A stretch of DNA of 10,927 nucleotides from the NCBI GenBank assembly GCA_024277955.1, contig JAJRUE010000148.1:1-10927 (forward strand), given 5' to 3'. Numbering within the stretch: position 1 is the first letter of the stretch; the number at the start of each line of letters is the position of its first letter. The notes under the pieces are model-generated. The model searched no databases. It was given only the letters and a program-made list of their open reading frames with translations, and was not told the DNA's origin. Shown piece by piece: positions 5,791 through 10,927 of the stretch. Both the position numbers and the translations under genes were made by a program. The stretch is from Alphaproteobacteria bacterium (GTDB taxonomy: Bacteria; Pseudomonadota; Alphaproteobacteria; Rhodobacterales; Rhodobacteraceae).

Positions 5791-6587
5791 CACACCCTCC
5801 CCAGGGCAAAGCCCTTGGCTATGTAGTTGCGCACGAACCAGATCACCACCGCGCCGGGGATGATGGTCAGCGTGCCCGCCGCCGCCAGCAGCCCCAGTTC
5901 GTAGCCGGCCGAGGACGCGGTCTTGGTCATGGTGGCGGCGATCGGTTTGGCGGCGACCGCGGTCAGGGTCTTGGCCAGCAGCAGTTCGACCCAGGAAAAC
6001 ATGAAGCAGAAGAACGCCGCCACCCCGACCCCCGACTTGATCGAGGGCAGAAAGATCGTGGTGAAGAACCGCGGAAAGGAATAGCCGTCCACATAGGCGG
6101 TTTCGTCCAGTTCCTTGGGCACGCCCGACATGAAGCCTTCGAGGATCCAGACCGCCAGCGGCACGTTGAACAGAGTATGCGCCAGCGCCACCGCGATATG
6201 GGTGTCAAACAGCCCCACCGCCGAATACAGCTGGAAGAACGGCAGCGCGAACACCGCCGCCGGGGCCATCCGGTTGGTCAACAGCCAGAAGAACAGGTGC
6301 TTGTCGCCCAGGAAGCGGTAGCGCGAGAACGCATAGGCCGCCGGCAGCGCCACCAGCACCGAAATCACCGTGTTCATCCCCACATAGAGGATCGAGTTGT
6401 AGTAGCCCCAGTACCAGCTCGGGTCGGTAAAGATGGTGCGGTAGTTGTCCAGCGTCCAGGTCTGCGGGAACAGCGAAAAGCCCGACAGGATTTCGCCCGT
6501 CGTCTTGAAGCTCATCGCCACCAGCCAGTAGATCGGCAGCATCAGGAACAGGACGTAGAAGATGGGCACCAGGGATCGTTTGCGCAT
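5790..6587 (-). CDS. glpQ: glycerol-type ABC transporter permease GlpQ
   Basis: This 265-residue inner-membrane permease of the MalG-like carbohydrate group has about six hydrophobic segments, the first at residues 5-26. The EAA loop that contacts the ATPases reads LDETAYVDGYSFPRFFTTIF, followed by LP (about residues 160-181). It pairs with GlpP to form the transmembrane channel. The name rests on gene order (two ATPases, two permeases, DUF2160) and on the GlpV-type binding protein in the same operon; substrate specificity for glycerol is inferred, not shown. The ATG at 6587 has AAAGG 9 bp upstream. It is separated from glpP by 79 bp, mostly a tandem repeat, while its stop overlaps the next gene by 1 bp. 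The reading frame is intact. Confidence 0.85.
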   Translation of the reverse strand: MRKRSLVPIFYVLFLMLPIYWLVAMSFKTTGEILSGFSLFPQTWTLDNYRTIFTDPSWYWGYYNSILYVGMNTVISVLVALPAAYAFSRYRFLGDKHLFFWLLTNRMAPAAVFALPFFQLYSAVGLFDTHIAVALAHTLFNVPLAVWILEGFMSGVPKELDETAYVDGYSFPRFFTTIFLPSIKSGVGVAAFFCFMFSWVELLLAKTLTAVAAKPIAATMTKTASSAGYELGLLAAAGTLTIIPGAVVIWFVRNYIAKGFALGRV

Positions 6588-6604
6588 GGGTCCGGGCCTT
6601 TTTG

Positions 6605-6656
6605 GTTGGTCTTTGCGGTTGCTTGTGGCGGTTGGTTGTTGCGGTCGGTCGTTGCG
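6605..6656. repeat. four-copy 13-bp tandem repeat between glpP and glpQ
   Basis: Four direct units without spacers: GTTGGTCTTTGCG (6605-6617), GTTGCTTGTGGCG (6618-6630), GTTGGTTGTTGCG (6631-6643) and GTCGGTCGTTGCG (6644-6656). They fill most of the 79-bp gap. On the transcribed strand the array is C/A-rich and G-poor (CGCAACAACCAAC-like), so the mRNA here should be largely unstructured. The repeat stops 17 bp before the glpQ start, just upstream of its ribosome site. A related 9-mer TGGCGGTTG (6626-6634) recurs at 9738-9746, ahead of glpS. Confidence 0.8.
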
Positions 6657-6666
6657 AATGCCGGTT

Positions 6667-7526
6667 TCAGTTTTCGTCGTCGCGGGTCATCAGCGTGTAG
6701 AACAGCCAGGAGACCAGCAGCGTGATCGAGAAGTAGATCAGCGACATCGCCGCCGCCGGGCCCAGATCGAACTGGCCCAGCGCCACTTTCACCAGGTCGA
6801 TGGACAGCAGCGTGGTGGCGTTGCCGGGCCCGCCTCCGGTCAGCACGAAGGGTTCGGTGTAGATGTTGAAACTGTCCATGAAGCGCAGCAGGATGGCGAT
6901 GGTCAGCACCTGCTTCATCTTCGGCAGCTGGATATAGCGGAACACCGACCAGTTGGATGCGCCATCGATGCGCGCCGCCTGGTAATAGGCATCCGGGATC
7001 GACACCAGCCCGGCGTAGCTGAGCAGCACCACCAGCGAAGTCCAGTGCCACACGTCCATGACAATGATGGTGATCCAGGCCGCCACCGGGTTTTGCGTCA
7101 TGTCGTAGGGAATGCCCAAGACATCGTTCAGGAAATAGCCGGCAAGCCCGATCTGCGGCAGGGTAAAGATGTTCCACATCGCCCCGACCACGTTCCACGG
7201 GATCAGCATCGGCAGCGCCATGGTCACCAGGCAGACCGGCACCCAGAACCCCTTGCGCGGCATCGACAGCGCGATGACCACCCCCAGCGGCACCTCGATC
7301 ACCAGGATCATGCCGGTAAACAGGAACTGGCGCCCCAGCGCCGCCTGGAACCGGTCCGAGTTCAGGATTTCCTGGAACCAGCGCAGCCCTTCCCAGAAGA
7401 ACAGATTGTTGCCAAAGGTTTCCTGCACCGAATAGTTGACCACCGTCATGATCGGGATCAGCGCGTTAAAGGCGACGAGCGCCACCACCGGCAGCACGAA
7501 CAGCCAGGCTTTCTGGTTCTGGGTCT

Positions 7527-7530
<4 letters not shown>
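6667..7530 (-). CDS. glpP: glycerol-type ABC transporter permease GlpP
   Basis: This 287-residue MalF/UgpA-like inner-membrane permease has its first transmembrane segment at about residues 8-30. A long periplasmic loop follows (NYSVQETFGNNLFFWEGLRWFQ), then five more hydrophobic segments. The EAA loop YYQAARIDGASNWSVFRYIQ plus LP (about residues 185-206) is the docking site for the ATPases. The ATG at 7530 overlaps the glpT stop in an ATGA quartet (7527-7530), a sign of translational coupling. The much longer in-frame extension to 8109 simply reads glpT out of frame and is not real. The frame is intact and the protein ends RDDEN. It acts with GlpQ as a heterodimeric channel for glycerol or a similar polyol; the substrate is inferred from the operon. 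Confidence 0.85.
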
Positions 7531-8636
<1,106 letters not shown>

Positions 8637-8649
8637 TTGCCTGCGCCCC

Positions 8650-9714
8650 TCAAGCCACGTGCCGACCGTCGGGGGCAAAGAACATGCACCGCCTCGGGTC
8701 CAGGTAAAACTGGTGCTGCTCGCCGATCCGGTAGGCGTGGACGCCATGCGCCAGCGACACCCAGACGTTGTCGGCGAAGCGGAAATGCGCCGTGCTTTCC
8801 GAACCCGACAACTCGCTCAGCAGCACATCGCCCGACAGCGCGACCGCGTCCCGGCCGGCCGGTTCGGGGGTCACGTGGTTGGGCCGGATCGCCACCGTAT
8901 AGGGCCCGTCGGCCAGCGCCGCCGCCGGCCCCGACAGGCGCCATTCGACCCCGCCGGCAAGGCGCGCCATGTCGCCGGTCTTGGTCAGCGGCGCGCTGTT
9001 GATGGGCGGGTCGGAAAATACGTCGGCCGACGTCAGGTCGTTCGGGTTGCGGTAGATCTCGGCGGTGGGGCCGAACTGGGTCACGCGCCCGTCGTTCATC
9101 AGCGCGGTATAGCCGCCCAGCAGCAGCGCCTCTTCCGGTTCCGACGTGGCGTAGACCACCACCGCGCCGCGCCCGGCGAACAGGTCGGGCAGCTGTTAGC
9201 GCAGCTCTTCGCGCAGCTTGTAGTCCAGGTTGGCCAGCGGTTCGTCCAGAAACACCGCCCGGCTTTCCTTGGCGATGGCGCGCGCCAGCGCGGTGCGCTG
9301 CTGCTGGCCGCCCGACAGTTCCTGCGGATAACGCTTCAGCATCGGGCGAAGTTGCAGGATGTCGGCGGCTTCTTCGACGCGGCCCTGGATTTCGCTTTTC
9401 GCCATGCCGGCGACACGCAGGGGGGACGCGATATTGTCGAAAACCGTCATGTGCGGGTAGTTCACGAAGAACTGGTGCACCAGCGCGACATTGCGCTTTT
9501 GCGTGGACAGCCGGGTCACGTCCTGGCCGTCGAACAGGATCTGCCCCTCGGCCACCGGATCCAGCCCGGCCATCAGCTTGATGAGCGAAGTCTTGCCGGC
9601 CCCGGTTTCCCCGAGAAGCACGTTGAAGTGGCCGGCTTGCAAGGTCAGGCTGGTCGGCTTGATATGCAGCGCCTGGCCCACCCGCTTGGTGACATTTTTC
9701 AGTTCGATGGTCAT
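8650..9714 (-). pseudogene. glpS: glycerol-type ABC transporter ATP-binding subunit GlpS, interrupted by an in-frame TAA
   Basis: The frame from ATG 9714 encodes 172 residues: Walker A GETGAGKTS (35-43), Q-loop Q81, signature LSGGQ (133-137), Walker B VFLDE (D157, E158) and D-loop NLD. It then stops at TAA 9196-9198. The same frame resumes directly with QLPDLFAGRGAVVVYATSEPEEALLLGG and a TOBE-like domain (IRPNHV) to the TGA at 8650, giving the usual total of about 354 codons. It is therefore a single nonsense change with no indel; family members read KLREELREELP here, so Glu (GAA) to TAA is likely. The H-loop histidine is replaced by serine (S191, YATSEP); relatives have Thr there as I recall, so this is a family trait. 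The 172-residue product would lack the last core strands and the regulatory domain. A sequencing error is the main alternative. The ribosome site is weak (GCAAGAAATG). Confidence 0.83.
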
Positions 9715-9810
9715 TTCTTGCCCGATTGTTCGACTGTTGGCGGTTGCAACGGATCGATGATCAGGCCGCCGCCATCCCATCGCCTTCACACCGCCGCCCC
9801 TTTGTCGGTT

Positions 9811-9867
9811 CGGCCGGGGCGTTGCCGCCCCGGCCGGGAACCCGGCCCGGCCACTGGGCCGGGCCGG
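9811..9867 (-). promoter_or_regulatory. two adjacent perfect GC hairpins between the binding-protein gene and glpS
   Basis: Hairpin 1 (9842-9867) has perfect 11-bp arms CCGGCCCGGCC/GGCCGGGCCGG with a 4-nt loop. Hairpin 2 (9811-9836) has 11-bp arms CGGCCGGGGCG/CGCCCCGGCCG with a 4-nt loop, and GGTTC/GAACC outside it can extend the stem with a bulge. They lie 12 bp past the binding-protein stop and about 97 bp before the glpS start. No T-run follows on the transcribed strand, so complete termination is unlikely. Partial attenuation, or a 3' stabiliser that keeps binding-protein mRNA above transporter mRNA, is the common role for such structures in binding-protein operons. Confidence 0.7.
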
Positions 9868-9878
9868 ATCAAGCGGCG

Positions 9879-10927
9879 TTACTTCTGAGCCCAGCGGGCG
9901 ACCAGTTCGTCATAGTTGACGGTCACGCCCTGCGGCTTTTCGTTGGCCAGCTTGGGCTTGGGCGCCCCGGGCTGCGACAGCCAGTATTCCGGGTCGCGTT
10001 CCTCGTTCAGACGCGGGCCGCAGCCGTTGTAGACGTTGGCGGCTTCGTCGGCTGCCTGCATCCGGGCCATGACCTGATCCATCTCCGCGGCCAGACGATC
10101 CATCGCCTGTTGCGGGGTGAAGGCGCCCGAGTTCACGTCGCCGATCTGCTGCCACCAGATCTGGGCCAGCTTCGGATAGTCCGGCACGTTGATGCCGGTG
10201 GGCGACCACAGCACTCGGTCGGGCGAGCGGTAGAACTCGATCAGACCGCCAAGTTTCGGCGCGCGTTCGGTAAAGCTTTCATCGTTGATCGTGCTTTCGC
10301 GGATGAAGGTCAGACCGACGTGGCTTTTCTTGACGTCCACCGTCTTGGAGGTCACGAACTGCGCGTAAAGCCAGGCGGCCTTGGCGCGGTCCTGCGGGGT
10401 CGAGGTGAAGAAGGTCCACGACCCGGCGTCCTGATAGCCCAGCTTCTGGCCTTCTTCCCAATAGGGCCCGTGCGGGCTGGGCGCCATCCGCCACAGCGGG
10501 TTGCCATCGGCGTCCACCGTGTTGTTGCCTTCGGACTGCGGTTTCACCATGTCGGCGGTAAAGGCCGTATACCAGAAGATCTGCTGGGCCACGTTGCCCT
10601 GGCTGAGCGCCGGCAGCGACTGGTAGAAGTCATAGCTGGCCGCACCGGGGGGCGCGTATTTGCGAAGCCATTCGTCCCATTTGCGGATCGCATAGACCGC
10701 CGCCGGACCGTTGGCCGCCCCGCCACGGCTGACGCTGGCGCCCACCGGGTTGCAGGTGCCCGCTTCCATGCGGATGCCCCATTCGTCCACCGGCACGCCG
10801 TTGGGCAGCCCTTTTGAGCCTTCGCCCGCCATCGACAGCCAGGCGTCGGTCATCCGCCAGCCAAGGTCGGGCGCGCGCTTGCCATAGTCCATGTGGCCGT
10901 AGATCGGCACGCCGTCGATCATCTTCA
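9879..10927 (-). CDS. glpV: glycerol-type ABC transporter substrate-binding protein, C-terminal part (5' end off window)
   Basis: About 349 codons are visible, open to the right edge; the stop is TAA at 9879-9881. The sequence is a large cluster-B/COG1653-type periplasmic solute-binding protein. Whole proteins of this glycerol subgroup are about 570 residues, so the N-terminus with the signal peptide lies outside. Recognisable parts are the aromatic- and Gly-rich EAGTCNPVGASVSRGG, the binding-domain stretch DAGSWTFFTSTPQDRAKAAWLYAQ and the subgroup-specific tail CGPRLNEERDPEYWLSQPGAP. It delivers the substrate to the GlpP/GlpQ channel. Here it precedes the ATPase genes, whereas in the Rhizobium glp operon, as I recall, it comes last. 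The reading frame is intact across the visible part, in contrast to glpS and the DUF2160 gene. Confidence 0.85.
   Translation of the reverse strand, partial: KMIDGVPIYGHMDYGKRAPDLGWRMTDAWLSMAGEGSKGLPNGVPVDEWGIRMEAGTCNPVGASVSRGGAANGPAAVYAIRKWDEWLRKYAPPGAASYDFYQSLPALSQGNVAQQIFWYTAFTADMVKPQSEGNNTVDADGNPLWRMAPSPHGPYWEEGQKLGYQDAGSWTFFTSTPQDRAKAAWLYAQFVTSKTVDVKKSHVGLTFIRESTINDESFTERAPKLGGLIEFYRSPDRVLWSPTGINVPDYPKLAQIWWQQIGDVNSGAFTPQQAMDRLAAEMDQVMARMQAADEAANVYNGCGPRLNEERDPEYWLSQPGAPKPKLANEKPQGVTVNYDELVARWAQK

Noticed and set aside
5417..5809. N-terminal extension of the BlaI-type gene
   Set aside because: It would run through the control region and the DUF2160 gene in a different phase. The short start at 5416 has a ribosome site and the family length.

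Overview
The window looks like chromosome of a GC-rich alphaproteobacterium, most likely a Rhodobacteraceae member (Paracoccus or Roseobacter-like). The grounds are high GC, strong GC-type codon bias, a bhcR/bhcABC-type locus, and a glycerol ABC transporter of the GlpSTPQ/DUF2160 kind common in that group. No phage, transposon, CRISPR, tRNA or rRNA signature was seen. This assignment comes from gene content only.

Left block (1-2579): the head of a beta-hydroxyaspartate cycle locus. bhcA (aspartate-glyoxylate aminotransferase) and the start of bhcB (beta-hydroxyaspartate dehydratase, cut by the window edge) run leftward. The IclR-type regulator bhcR runs rightward. Between them is a 243-bp divergent promoter region with an AT-rich, repeat-containing core. 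The cycle turns two glyoxylate into oxaloacetate; the two missing enzymes (bhcC aldolase, bhcD iminosuccinate reductase) are expected just beyond the left edge.

Middle block (2580-5511): rightward genes for a class III extradiol (LigB/DODA-type) dioxygenase-family protein and a small dual-CDGSH iron-sulfur protein. They converge, 4 bp apart, with a leftward pair encoding a BlaI/MecI-type repressor and an M56 (BlaR1-like) membrane metalloprotease that lacks the usual penicillin-binding sensor domain.

Right block (5512-10927): a leftward glycerol-type ABC transporter operon in the order substrate-binding protein (5' end off the window), glpS, glpT, glpP, glpQ, DUF2160 membrane protein. Two of these six genes, glpS and the DUF2160 gene, each carry one in-frame stop codon with the reading frame preserved on both sides. 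As written, the transporter is probably broken or decaying, unless the stops are sequence errors. The two ATPase subunits carry complementary motif losses that fall on the same composite ATP site. Non-coding structure includes two adjacent perfect GC hairpins after the binding-protein gene, a four-copy 13-bp tandem repeat between glpP and glpQ, and a four-copy GCCGC tract inside the DUF2160 gene.

The known systems here are recognisable. The observations most worth checking are the paired nonsense codons, the asymmetric ATPase, the tandem-repeat spacer and the sensorless BlaI/M56 pair.
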